From NCBI RefSeq assembly GCF_014640435.1, contig NZ_BMGY01000001.1:186001-250000 (forward strand): 64,000 bases of DNA, given 5' to 3'. The position numbers and the translations under genes were made by a program. The notes under the pieces were generated by a model. The model was given only the letters and a program-made list of their open reading frames with translations, had not been told where the DNA came from and made no database searches. Position 1 is the first letter of the stretch. Every line of letters begins with the position of its first letter. This DNA comes from Hymenobacter frigidus. GTDB taxonomy: Bacteria; Bacteroidota; Bacteroidia; Cytophagales; Hymenobacteraceae. Positions 16,886 to 25,012 of this stretch are shown here, one piece after another.

Positions 16886-19429
16886 TTGAGTCTGACACTT
16901 GATTTTATTTCCCCCGCTGCCACTCCGGCGGCCGACCGGGTGACGCTATTTGCCGACGTTATTCTGCCTCTGCCGCTGCCTCGGCTCTACACGTACCGGG
17001 TACCGTATGAGCTGAATGACAACGTGGTAATCGGCGGCCGCGTCATTGTGCAGTTTGGGGCCAAAAAGACGCTCAGCTGCATTGTGGCGGCCGTGCACGA
17101 GCAGGCCCCGAAGGAATACCAGGCCAAGTACATCCTCGAATTCATCGACGATGCGCCCGTGGTGACCCAGCCGCAGCTCAAGCTGTTTCGCTGGATGGCC
17201 GACTACTACATGTGCACCATCGGCGAGGTGATAAACGCGGCCCTGCCTTCCGCGCTCAAGCTCAGCTCGGAGTCGCGCATTCAGCTGCACCCCGGCTTCT
17301 CGCGGGAGGAAAACGAGTACCCGCTCTCCACGCAGGAAGAGTTGATTGTGGATGCGCTGGGCACTACGGAAGATGGCAAGGCCCTCACGTTTACCGAAGT
17401 GGGCGACCTGCTAGGCATCACCTCTTTCCATAAGGTGATAAAGTCGCTGATGCACAAGGACATTATTTTCCTGTTTGAGCATACGGCCGATAAGTACGCG
17501 CCCAAAGTGGTGAAGAAGGTGCGGCTAGCGCACCATTTCATCTCGGAAGCATCGCTGGAGCAGCTATTTGAGCAGCTCGCCAGCAAGCCCAAGCAGCTCG
17601 ATGTGCTGATGAAGTATATGCAGCGCGTACCGGTTTATCAGAACGAGTACGCCAACCAGCACGGCATTGAGAAGGCGGCGCTGGCCAGCAGCCCGCACCT
17701 CTCGGCCTCGGCTGTCAATACACTCATCAAAAATGGCGTACTGGAGCAATTTGACGTGATTGTGTCGCGCTTTCCGCTGGAGAATGAGCCTACCGCGCAG
17801 CTGCACTTCTCGCTTACCGAGGCCCAGACTACGGCGCGGGACGAAATAATGGCGCACTTCGGGGAGAAGGAAATCGTGCTGCTGCACGGCGTGACCGGCG
17901 CGGGCAAAACCGAGATTTACATCGACCTGATTCGCAAGGCCCTGGAAAGCGGCGGACAGGTGCTGTACCTGCTGCCCGAAATTGCCCTCACGGCCCAGAT
18001 TGTGACGCGCCTCATCCGCGTGTTCGGCTCGCGGCTGGGTGTGTATCACTCCAAATTCTCGGATAACGAGCGGGTGGAAGTATGGAACGGCGTGCTTTCG
18101 GGCCGGTTTCAGGTGGTGGTGGGCGTGCGCTCGGCGGTGTTTCTGCCGTTCGATAACCTCTCGCTCATCATAGTGGACGAGGAGCATGAGTCGAGCTACA
18201 AACAATACGAGCCTGCTCCGCGCTACAACGCCCGCGAAGTAGCCCTGATGATGGCTAACTTTCAGGGGGCCAAAACCCTGCTCGGCTCGGCTACGCCAGC
18301 CGTGGAAACCTATTACCAGGCCAAGCAGGGCCGGTACGGACTGGTTTCGCTCAGCAAGCGTTTTGGTGAGGCTGGCATGCCCGACATCGAGCTGGTGGAC
18401 ACCCGCAAGGCCCGCGACCAGAAAACCATGCACAACCACTTCACCGCCGACCTGCTGGGCGAAGTGGAGCGCACCCTGGGCCGGCAAGAGCAGGTCATTC
18501 TGTTCCAGAACCGGCGCGGCTATGCGCCCGTGGTGGCCTGCCAGGACTGCGGCTGGATACCCAAGTGCACCAACTGCGCCGTGAGCCTGAGTTACCACAA
18601 GCACAGCCACGAGCTGCGCTGCCACTACTGCGGCTACCACGATTCGATGGTGACCAAGTGCCCCGCCTGCGGCTCCCGAGCCGTAAAAACCCAGGGCTTT
18701 GGCACCGAAAAGATTGAGGACGACCTTAAAATCATGCTGCCCCAGGCCAATATCCAGCGCATGGATTTGGACACGACCCGCGCCAAAAACAGCTACCAGC
18801 AAATCATCGGCGACTTCGAGAAGCAGACCACTAACGTACTGGTAGGCACCCAGATGGTGACCAAAGGCCTGGACTTTGCCAACGTGAGCCTCGTGGGCAT
18901 CATCAACGCCGACAGCATCATTCACTACCCCGATTTTCGGGCCCACGAGCGGGCTTATCAGATGTTTGTGCAGGTGAGCGGCCGGGCCGGGCGCAAGGGC
19001 AAAAAGGGCAAGGTCATTATCCAGACCGCCGACCCTACGCAGGTGATTTTCGACAAGGTCATTCGCAACGATTACGTGGAGTTTTACAACTACGAAATCA
19101 TGCAGCGACAAGAACACGGCTACCCGCCCTTCATGCGCGTCATCAAAATGACGGTGAAGCATATGGAGCAGGGTCTGGGCGAGGAAGCCGCTATCCGCCT
19201 CACCCAAGAGCTGGTGGACCGACTGGGCCGGGCGGCGGTGCTGGGGCCGGAAGCGCCCTACATCTTCCGTATCCGCAATTTCTACCTGCAGGAAATAACC
19301 ATCAAGCTCGACCGCGCCCACACCGTGCTTAAGCACGCCAAACAGCTGATTTACGATGCCATGGACGTGGTGAAGGACCAGAAGGAGTTCAAGCAGGCCC
19401 GCTTGGTGGCCGACGTGGACCCGATGTAA
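16886..19429 (+). CDS. priA: Primosomal protein N' (replication restart helicase)
   Basis: DNA helicase that recognises stalled forks and loads the replisome. It has a 3'-DNA-binding N-terminal domain (ADVILPLPLPRLYTYRVP), Walker A (GVTGAGKTEIY), DEEH box, a zinc-binding insertion with many Cys (CQDCGWIPKC to CPACGS) and helicase motifs near the end (GRAGRKGKKG). No ATG is available near the N-terminus. TTG at 16886 (giving SLTLDFISP) is my preferred start because a promoter-like TTTG-16 bp-TATCTTTA lies at 16831-16858; GTG 16940 or TTG 16832 are alternatives. A strong bidirectional terminator follows. Confidence 0.93.
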   Translation: MSLTLDFISPAATPAADRVTLFADVILPLPLPRLYTYRVPYELNDNVVIGGRVIVQFGAKKTLSCIVAAVHEQAPKEYQAKYILEFIDDAPVVTQPQLKLFRWMADYYMCTIGEVINAALPSALKLSSESRIQLHPGFSREENEYPLSTQEELIVDALGTTEDGKALTFTEVGDLLGITSFHKVIKSLMHKDIIFLFEHTADKYAPKVVKKVRLAHHFISEASLEQLFEQLASKPKQLDVLMKYMQRVPVYQNEYANQHGIEKAALASSPHLSASAVNTLIKNGVLEQFDVIVSRFPLENEPTAQLHFSLTEAQTTARDEIMAHFGEKEIVLLHGVTGAGKTEIYIDLIRKALESGGQVLYLLPEIALTAQIVTRLIRVFGSRLGVYHSKFSDNERVEVWNGVLSGRFQVVVGVRSAVFLPFDNLSLIIVDEEHESSYKQYEPAPRYNAREVALMMANFQGAKTLLGSATPAVETYYQAKQGRYGLVSLSKRFGEAGMPDIELVDTRKARDQKTMHNHFTADLLGEVERTLGRQEQVILFQNRRGYAPVVACQDCGWIPKCTNCAVSLSYHKHSHELRCHYCGYHDSMVTKCPACGSRAVKTQGFGTEKIEDDLKIMLPQANIQRMDLDTTRAKNSYQQIIGDFEKQTTNVLVGTQMVTKGLDFANVSLVGIINADSIIHYPDFRAHERAYQMFVQVSGRAGRKGKKGKVIIQTADPTQVIFDKVIRNDYVEFYNYEIMQRQEHGYPPFMRVIKMTVKHMEQGLGEEAAIRLTQELVDRLGRAAVLGPEAPYIFRIRNFYLQEITIKLDRAHTVLKHAKQLIYDAMDVVKDQKEFKQARLVADVDPM

Positions 19430-19444
19430 GTCGAGACACTCAAA

Positions 19445-19489
19445 CACAAAAAACGCCCGCTCATTGATTGAGCGGGCGTTTTTTGTGTG
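19445..19489. terminator. Bidirectional terminator between priA and a convergent lipoprotein gene
   Basis: Perfect inverted repeat with stem ACGCCCGCTCA / TGAGCGGGCGT, flanked by A and T runs on both sides, between two convergent genes. Confidence 0.93.
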
Positions 19490-19504
19490 AGTTGAGGGAG
19501 TACC

Positions 19505-20092
19505 CTACATCTGGTCGAGCAGCCACAGGACGATGAAAATCAAGCCGATGATGGCGATGATACCGCCAATCAGGCCGTTTATCAGACCAACCAGCAAGCC
19601 GACCAGCAGCAGGATAATGCCGATGCGCAGGTTGCCACTGATGGCCGCCGTTTTGGAGGTCGAAGCCGTGTTATCGTGCTGACGGACCGAACCGGATTTC
19701 TGCACCATCTTTTCCATTTTATGAGTCACTTTGCCCAGCGCCATGCGCTGCACCAAGTTCAGCTTGGGGGCCGGGGCGGCAGCAACCGTAGCGGCGGCGG
19801 CGGGCGACTCAAGCACAGCGGCCGGCGTTTTGGCGGCGGCCGGGGCCTTGGTTACGGGTGCGACGGCTACGACTGGCGCAGCGGCGGGCCGGGTTTCGGC
19901 GGCAGTGGCGGCGGCGGCCGGAGCGGCTACTGTTTCAGCGGTGGCGGGTACGGGGGTTGAGACACGGGTTACACCGTGGTACGAACCGCCCTTGGGCAGC
20001 ATGGCATACTCGGAGCGGCTGCAGCTGCCCAGCGTGAGGGCACAGGCGGCCACAGCAATGAGTTTAGCAAAGGGGGATACAAGGTTTTTCAT
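19505..20092 (-). CDS. Hypothetical Ala/Pro-rich lipoprotein with C-terminal membrane segment
   Basis: Protein of 195 residues. The signal peptide ends in lipobox LGSC with Cys24. The middle (about 45-115) is low-complexity Ala/Pro/Val/Thr, followed by a short basic amphipathic segment and a strongly hydrophobic Gly/Ile/Leu-rich C-terminus (about 152-190) that could form one or two helices. Such small lipoproteins with a C-terminal membrane hairpin are frequent in Hymenobacter relatives; function unknown. A -7 box TAGTTTTG on the minus strand at 20143-20136 lies 44 nt upstream, but no clear -33 was found. Confidence 0.8.
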   Translation of the reverse strand: MKNLVSPFAKLIAVAACALTLGSCSRSEYAMLPKGGSYHGVTRVSTPVPATAETVAAPAAAATAAETRPAAAPVVAVAPVTKAPAAAKTPAAVLESPAAAATVAAAPAPKLNLVQRMALGKVTHKMEKMVQKSGSVRQHDNTASTSKTAAISGNLRIGIILLLVGLLVGLINGLIGGIIAIIGLIFIVLWLLDQM

Positions 20093-20135
20093 GGGTAAGT
20101 GGGGTAATAGTGAGCTTAAATGCTCGTTCTACGGT

Positions 20136-20143
20136 CAAAACTA
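20136..20143 (-). promoter_or_regulatory. -7 promoter element upstream of the lipoprotein gene
   Basis: TAGTTTTG on the minus strand fits TAnnTTTG exactly, 44 nt before the ATG at 20092. No TTG occurs at the expected -33 distance, so this is only a partial match. Confidence 0.4.
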
Positions 20144-20407
20144 CAAATCAGTGGTCGGGGAAGGCGCTATTTTTTTCACATGTGCCGATATCTGCGGTTA
20201 ATTCGTTGCTGATATTACGTACCAGATAGGGCTGCTGCCCGAAAAGAGCGTTTCTCGAAGCAAAAAAGTGTTTCAACAGCGTCCCAGGCCAATCAATGCG
20301 CAACAGTAGTTCTTTGTTTCGTTTTCTAAAAATGAGCATTCTTCGTTACTGAACGCCGCGCCGGAGAATACTGTTGACGACGCTTAATGTGCTTACTTGC
20401 GAGTCGT
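20144..20407. other. Non-coding gap between lipoprotein and methyltransferase genes
   Basis: An A/T-richer stretch without a convincing gene. A 63-codon minus-strand frame at 20148-20339 shows no family resemblance, signal peptide or coding bias. A TACTGTTG near 20372 could be a degenerate -7 box for the gene at 20408. Confidence 0.4.
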
Positions 20408-21214
20408 ATGAAGTACTGTTTTTTGGCCCGGCCATGGGCTTCAAGTATTGGGTGGCTGAGTGGTGGAGCCGGATTGCTGCTGGGCTGCACGCAGCTACCC
20501 GCCGAAACTCCTCCTTCGGTCGCTTTCGCTCAAAGCCTGACGAGCGCGCCAGCCGCTGACACCAGCGGCTATGAGCTGGCTCCACCGCGCGACCCGAACG
20601 GCATCGGCACTTATTATCTGGGCCGGCAGATTTCGCACGTCATGGGCCACGATGGCGCTGGTTGGTTGGAACGCAACGGTCGGCGGCAGGAAGAAGGCAC
20701 GGATATCCTGCTAAAAGAGCTGAAGCTGAAACCCACCGATGTGGTGGCCGATATTGGCGCGGGCACCGGCTTCTTTTCGTTTCAGCTGGCCAAGAAAGTC
20801 CCCAAGGGCCAAGTGCTGGCCGTTGATATCCAGCCGGAAATGATTGCGGTGCTGCAAACCAATAAACGGCGCTTTCGAGCTGCCAACGTGCGCCCCGTAC
20901 TGGGTACTACCACCAATCCGGCCCTTCCCGCCGACAGCGTGGACTTGGTGCTCATCGTGGATGCGTACCACGAGTTTAACCATCCGCGCGAAATGGGCCG
21001 CGCCATTCTGCACGCCCTGCGGCCCGGCACCGGGCGGCTGGCTTTGGTGGAGTACCGGGCCGAGGACCCTGATGTGCCCATCAAGCGCATTCATAAAATG
21101 AGTGTGGAGCAGGCCCGAAAAGAGATGGATGCCATCGGCCTGGAGTTTGTGGAAAGTATCGAAACGCTGCCGCAGCAACATTTGCTGCTGTTCCGGCGAA
21201 AGATAGGAGATTAG
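20408..21214 (+). CDS. Class I SAM-dependent methyltransferase with lipoprotein signal peptide
   Basis: The C-terminal part (about residues 75-265) is a Rossmann methyltransferase: motif I VVADIGAGTGFFS, acidic motif AVDIQPEM, and motif IV-like LVLIVDAYHEFNHP. The N-terminus from the ATG at 20408 is a hydrophobic signal ending in lipobox LLGC followed by a Pro/Ser-rich linker, so the enzyme looks exported and lipid-anchored. SAM is not known to be available in the periplasm, so the real location and activity need testing. Similar signal-bearing methyltransferases occur in other Bacteroidota. queA follows after 40 bp on the same strand. Confidence 0.83.
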   Translation: MKYCFLARPWASSIGWLSGGAGLLLGCTQLPAETPPSVAFAQSLTSAPAADTSGYELAPPRDPNGIGTYYLGRQISHVMGHDGAGWLERNGRRQEEGTDILLKELKLKPTDVVADIGAGTGFFSFQLAKKVPKGQVLAVDIQPEMIAVLQTNKRRFRAANVRPVLGTTTNPALPADSVDLVLIVDAYHEFNHPREMGRAILHALRPGTGRLALVEYRAEDPDVPIKRIHKMSVEQARKEMDAIGLEFVESIETLPQQHLLLFRRKIGD

Positions 21215-21241
21215 GCGCGTCGTAGCATCGGCTCCCTGCCC

Positions 21242-21249
21242 GACCTTTG
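21242..21249 (+). promoter_or_regulatory. -7-like element 5 nt before the queA ATG
   Basis: GACCTTTG, one base from TAnnTTTG, ends five bases before the ATG. No convincing -33 element is present, so support is weak. If used, the queA mRNA would be leaderless. Confidence 0.35.
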
Positions 21250-21254
21250 CGGAC

Positions 21255-22496
21255 ATGAACTCCGACCCGCGCCAGCTTTCCATCCACGACTTCACTTACC
21301 CCCTGCCGCCCGAGCGCATCGCGCCGGAACCCCTCCCCGACCGGTCCGCCAGCCGCCTGCTGGTGAGCCGCGGCGGCATTATCACCGACCAGCATTTTCG
21401 CGATTTGGCCGGCGAGCTGCCAGCGGGCTCCTTGCTTGTTTTCAATGATACCCGCGTAGTGCGGGCCCGGCTGCTGGCCCGGCGGCCCACCGGCGGGCAA
21501 GTAGAGCTGTTTTGCCTGGAGCCAATGGCCCCGCACCGCAGCCTGGAGCTAGCCTTGCAGCAAACCAGACACTGCACCTGGCGCTGCCTGGTGGGCAACG
21601 GCCGCCGTTGGAAGGAAGGCCCCGTCACCCTGGAATTCACCACCGCCGAAGGCCAAGCGGCCACCCTGCACGCCGAGCGCCAAACCCAGGAAGCCGGCAC
21701 CGCGCTGATTGATTTCCGTTGGGAGCCCGCCACGCTGCCCTTTGCTGAGGTACTGCGGGCCGCGGGCCACCTGCCCCTGCCGCCCTACATAGCCCGCCCC
21801 GATACCGCCACCGACGCCGTGCGCTACCAGACCGTGTATGCCGCCGCCGAAGGAGCCGTGGCGGCCCCCACCGCCGGCCTGCATTTCACGCCCGAAATAC
21901 TGGCTGAGTTGCAAGCGAAAGACTTTTCGGTTGGCCACATCACCCTACACATCGGGGCCGGCACCTTCCAGCCCGTGAAGGCTGACCACATGGCCGGCCA
22001 CCCCATGCACACGGAGCCGATACTGGTGACCGCGGCGCTGCTGCGCCAGCTGCTGGCTCACCGCCCCCGGCCAGTACTGGCCGTGGGCACCACCAGCCTG
22101 CGCACCCTCGAAACTTTGTATTGGCTGGGCGTGAGACTGCTGCAAAACCCGGAACAAAATACCCCCCGTGCGCTACTCGTGACGCAGTGGCAACCGTATG
22201 AACAGGCCGACGCAGCGGCCAGCATCAGCCCGGAGGCTGCCTTGGCGGCCCTGTTGCAGCACCTCGAAGTATTGGGTACCGATACGCTGGAGGCCAGCAC
22301 GCGCCTACTCATCGCGCCCGGCTACCGGTTCCGCCTTGTCGACGGCCTTATCACCAACTTCCATCAGCCCGAAAGCACGCTGCTGCTGTTGGTGGCCGCC
22401 CTGCTGGGCCCGGGCTGGCGGGCGGTGTATGACCACGCCCTCGCGCATGACTACCGCTTCCTTAGCTACGGCGACAGCTCCTTGCTGCTGCCCTGA
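21255..22496 (+). CDS. queA: S-adenosylmethionine:tRNA ribosyltransferase-isomerase
   Basis: QueA transfers the ribosyl part of SAM to preQ1 in tRNA to make epoxyqueuosine. The 413-residue protein shows the family blocks FTYPLPPERIAPEPLPDRSASRLL, NDTRVVRARL, PTAGLHFTPE, HIGAGTFQPVK and a C-terminal NFHQPESTLLLLVAALLG. A Bacteroidota-typical insertion lies around residues 85-135. No queuosine partner gene is nearby; the gene follows the methyltransferase by 40 bp and may share its transcript or use the weak -7 box directly before its start. Confidence 0.96.
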   Translation: MNSDPRQLSIHDFTYPLPPERIAPEPLPDRSASRLLVSRGGIITDQHFRDLAGELPAGSLLVFNDTRVVRARLLARRPTGGQVELFCLEPMAPHRSLELALQQTRHCTWRCLVGNGRRWKEGPVTLEFTTAEGQAATLHAERQTQEAGTALIDFRWEPATLPFAEVLRAAGHLPLPPYIARPDTATDAVRYQTVYAAAEGAVAAPTAGLHFTPEILAELQAKDFSVGHITLHIGAGTFQPVKADHMAGHPMHTEPILVTAALLRQLLAHRPRPVLAVGTTSLRTLETLYWLGVRLLQNPEQNTPRALLVTQWQPYEQADAAASISPEAALAALLQHLEVLGTDTLEASTRLLIAPGYRFRLVDGLITNFHQPESTLLLLVAALLGPGWRAVYDHALAHDYRFLSYGDSSLLLP

Positions 22497-22532
22497 CCTG
22501 CGTTCTGCCGGTGGTGCCGAAAGTGCGGCCAA

Positions 22533-22562
22533 TTGGCAGCACACTCCTTGCGATAACCTTTG
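22533..22562 (+). promoter_or_regulatory. Probable promoter of the small secreted protein gene
   Basis: TTGG at 22533-22536 and AACCTTTG at 22555-22562 with 18-bp spacing, one mismatch from the -7 consensus. It predicts a leader of about 45 nt. Confidence 0.55.
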
Positions 22563-22612
22563 CTATTGGGGCGCGTAAAAGCCCCACACCACCCTTTTCC
22601 TTCTGTTGAATC

Positions 22613-22921
22613 ATGAAAAAAGTAACGCTGCTGCTCGCCATTTCTGCTTTTGCCACAACTGCCTTCGCGCAAACCACTCCCTCGACGGAAGTAAAAACGC
22701 GTGACAATGGCACCACTAAAGTGGTAACGAAGACTGGCAAAACCAACACTGGCCAAGCCATCGACAACACCAAGGATGCCGCTGGCAACGTGGCCAAAAG
22801 AACAGGCAGCGCCATCAAGCGCGGTGCCAGAAAAACCACTCGGGCCGTGAAACGCGGCACTCAGAAAATGGGTAATAAATCCGTAGAAGGCACCCAAAAG
22901 ATGGAAGTCAAAACCGAATAG
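22613..22921 (+). CDS. Small basic secreted protein, function unknown
   Basis: A clear Sec signal peptide (MKKVTLLLAISAFATTAFAQ, cleaved after Ala19 or so) precedes about 80 residues rich in Lys, Thr, Gly and Arg. The mature part contains segments such as KRTGSAIKRGARKTTRAVKRG, written here only as residues 63-83, strongly cationic with no Cys. It has its own promoter and a strong terminator, so it is a monocistronic gene. It could bind nucleic acid or envelope polyanions, but this is speculation. Confidence 0.8.
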   Translation: MKKVTLLLAISAFATTAFAQTTPSTEVKTRDNGTTKVVTKTGKTNTGQAIDNTKDAAGNVAKRTGSAIKRGARKTTRAVKRGTQKMGNKSVEGTQKMEVKTE

Positions 22922-22957
22922 TCCTTTCCAGAACTGTTCCTTTCCGCAATTTCCAGG

Positions 22958-22988
22958 AAGACCCCAGCGCAAGCTGGGGTCTTTTTTT
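22958..22988 (+). terminator. Rho-independent terminator after the small secreted protein gene
   Basis: Perfect stem AAGACCCCAGC / GCTGGGGTCTT, loop GCAA, then a T run; 37 nt after the stop. The A-rich left side allows some termination from the convergent gene too. Confidence 0.92.
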
Positions 22989-23006
22989 GTGGCCGGATTC
23001 AGCGGG

Positions 23007-23243
23007 TCAGAACCGATGGGGCCGCTCTTGCACTTCGTGCAGCACCTTTTCGACTACCCCGCGCCCAAACAGGCTGAGGCCGGTATTGAGTACGACCAGT
23101 GCGGCAGTGCCAGCCACCACCCACTTACGAGTGGGAACTTGCTGGTCTTTAAGGCTGCCGGCCCAGTGCACCATGCTGGCTCCCGCGCCGATGGTGGCCA
23201 GACCCAGGGGAGAAAACAGCAGCCATTTTGCTTTGTGTGTCAT
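23007..23243 (-). CDS. Small membrane protein with two helices, function unknown
   Basis: Starting at the ATG at 23243 the product is 78 residues with hydrophobic segments at about 5-25 and 36-56 (WLLFSPLGLATIGAGASMV and WVVAGTAALVVLNTGLSLFG), an interhelix KDQQVPTRK loop and a charged tail. An open frame extends to 23291, but the next 16 residues look unlike a normal N-terminus. It converges on the small secreted protein gene. The pattern resembles small conserved inner-membrane proteins of Hymenobacter; no function is known to me. Confidence 0.7.
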   Translation of the reverse strand: MTHKAKWLLFSPLGLATIGAGASMVHWAGSLKDQQVPTRKWVVAGTAALVVLNTGLSLFGRGVVEKVLHEVQERPHRF

Positions 23244-23387
23244 CTGAAAAATAAAGTGGTGAAACGGATGTAATACCGAACCACGCGCCACGATTCATGC
23301 CATTGCCTGTTACCAGCGCGTACCTTTCGGCTTTTCGCTTACGCACCAGCGCGGGCCGTGTTTCGACCCTGGCCGGCCTACTTCCCC

Positions 23388-23852
23388 ATGACACCTTACG
23401 AACAGCTGCTCCACCTCGCCTTCACGGCTCCCAATGACGTGAAGTACTACCTCACGCCTGTGGCCCTGCGCGCCTACGACCAGCTGCGCACGGCCCCGCC
23501 CGCTCAGTTACCCTTTCGGTTCGAACAAGTGCGCCTGGGCCTGGCGCTAAGCCTGCTCAAGCTGGTGTCGGAGCTGGGCGACCACGACGAGAGCCGCCAG
23601 GTCCTGGACGTGCTGCACCGGGCCCTGAACGAGGCCCGCTCGCCCGAAGACATTGACCGCATCATCAGCCGCGAAGCCCGCTTATTCGACCGGCTCTACG
23701 AAAACCTCTACGTGAACGAGGAAGGCGAAGAATTGCTCAACCTTTTCGGTCGCACCCTGGATGCCGATGCCCCCGAATTGCTCGAAGAAATTGCCCACGA
23801 AGGCGTAATCCTGGCCCGCAACCTCGACTTTAGCGACGAGCAGGAAGACTGA
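23388..23852 (+). CDS. Conserved-looking acidic helical protein, unrecognised
   Basis: Cytosolic, mostly alpha-helical protein of 154 residues from the ATG at 23388 (a GTG at 23358 is in frame but adds an atypical N-terminus). It begins MTPYEQLLHLAFTAPNDVKYY, is leucine- and glutamate-rich, and ends with an acidic DFSDEQED tail. It has no Cys motif, membrane helix or nucleotide-binding motif. A TACCTTTC at 23319-23326 preceded by TTG may be its promoter. I do not recognise the family. Confidence 0.75.
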   Translation: MTPYEQLLHLAFTAPNDVKYYLTPVALRAYDQLRTAPPAQLPFRFEQVRLGLALSLLKLVSELGDHDESRQVLDVLHRALNEARSPEDIDRIISREARLFDRLYENLYVNEEGEELLNLFGRTLDADAPELLEEIAHEGVILARNLDFSDEQED

Positions 23853-23961
23853 TTTGCTAATAGAATTGTTTAGGTAGTCATCAGCACGGCGGGCCGGGCG
23901 CAGCGCGGCCAGGACCACCCAACCAATTCCCGAACAACCTGCGTTGCGCAAGCCCGCGCTT

Positions 23962-23996
23962 CTTCATTTTTAATCCTTAATTCTTAATTCCCTTCT
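23962..23996 (+). repeat. A/T-rich heptamer repeat before the prohibitin gene
   Basis: TTTTTAATCCTTAATTCTTAATTCCC contains three near-copies of TTAATTC, directly before the ATG at 23998. It resembles the intergenic heptamer arrays seen elsewhere in the window but lacks an inverted partner. Confidence 0.45.
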
Positions 23997-23997
23997 C

Positions 23998-24909
23998 ATG
24001 ACCCTTACCATCCTTGGCTTTATTATTCTGGTCGTTGGGCTCAACGCCTCCCGTTTTTCGGAGCGGCTGGAGCGCCTGCGCGGCGGCCTCATCTTTCTGG
24101 GCGGGGCGTTTTTGATACTTGGACTGGCCCTGAGCACGGTAGTGCAGATTGGGGTGGGCCAGGTGGGCGTGCAAACGCTGTTTGGCCAGGTGCAATCGCG
24201 CGTGCTTCAGCCCGGCCTGAGCGTGGTCAACCCGCTGGTCGACGTGACGCGCTTCGACACCCGCACCCAGAACTACACCATGTCGGCGGTGCACGGCGAG
24301 GGCCAGCAGACCGGCGACGACGCCATTCGGGTGCTCTCGGCCGATGGCTTGGAAGTGGTGATTGACCTCACCGTACTCTATCACGTAGTGCCCACGCAGG
24401 CCCCCAAGATTCTCTCCACCATCGGCGAGGACTACCAGGACAAAATCGTGCGGTCCATCTCGCGTACCCGCATCCGCGACGGCGCGGTGTTTTACGATGC
24501 CGTGGCCCTGTACTCCACGCGCCGGGAGGAGTTTCAGACCCGCATCCTGGCCGCCATCGAAAAAGATTTTCGCAACAACGGCCTGCAGCTCGACCAGCTC
24601 CTGATTCGTAATATTCAGCTTCCGCAGTCCGTCAAGGCCAGCATCGAGAGCAAAATCTCAGCGGAGCAGGACGCCCAGAAAATGCAGTTTGTGGTGCAAA
24701 AGGAACGCCAGGAAGCCGACCGCAAGCGCGTGGAAGCCCAGGGCATTGCCGACTACCAGCGCATCATCAACACGCAGCTGAGCGACAAGCTGCTGCAGTA
24801 CGAAACCATCAAGGCCAACCAAGCCATCGCCACTTCCCCCAACGCCAAGGTCATCATCATGGGCGGGGCGCGCGGCGCGGCCCCGCAGCTGCTGATTGGG
24901 GATAAGTAG
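23998..24909 (+). CDS. Prohibitin/SPFH (Band 7) family membrane protein
   Basis: Protein of 303 residues with two hydrophobic N-terminal segments (about 1-16 and 30-52), then a Band 7/SPFH domain (about 52-220; GVGQVGVQTLFGQV, PLVDVTRFDTRTQNY, ISRTRIRDGAVFYDAVALYS) and a coiled-coil-forming Glu/Lys/Gln-rich region (about 215-262). These proteins form oligomeric membrane scaffolds that organise proteases or lipid domains. No NfeD-like partner is adjacent. A strong bidirectional terminator separates it from the convergent SusD gene. Confidence 0.9.
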   Translation: MTLTILGFIILVVGLNASRFSERLERLRGGLIFLGGAFLILGLALSTVVQIGVGQVGVQTLFGQVQSRVLQPGLSVVNPLVDVTRFDTRTQNYTMSAVHGEGQQTGDDAIRVLSADGLEVVIDLTVLYHVVPTQAPKILSTIGEDYQDKIVRSISRTRIRDGAVFYDAVALYSTRREEFQTRILAAIEKDFRNNGLQLDQLLIRNIQLPQSVKASIESKISAEQDAQKMQFVVQKERQEADRKRVEAQGIADYQRIINTQLSDKLLQYETIKANQAIATSPNAKVIIMGGARGAAPQLLIGDK

Positions 24910-24936
24910 GAAGCTCTTATCTGTTGCCAGGCAAGC

Positions 24937-24975
24937 AAAAAAGGCCGTTCCATGAGTTGGAACGGCCTTTTTTTT
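24937..24975. terminator. Bidirectional terminator between prohibitin and SusD genes
   Basis: Stem AAGGCCGTTCCA / TGGAACGGCCTT with loop TGAGT-like centre, A run on the left and eight Ts on the right; it sits between two convergent genes. Confidence 0.92.
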
Positions 24976-25012
24976 AGAAAAATTTTGCCCGCCTGAAGCG
25001 GCAGGCCTCGCG

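Noticed and set aside
17564..19447. 627-codon open frame on the minus strand antisense to priA
   Set aside because: Fully overlaps priA, which has all helicase and zinc motifs; long antisense frames are expected in GC-rich DNA and its translation shows no family.
20148..20339. 63-codon minus-strand frame in an intergenic gap
   Set aside because: No signal, motif or good start context; composition resembles non-coding DNA.
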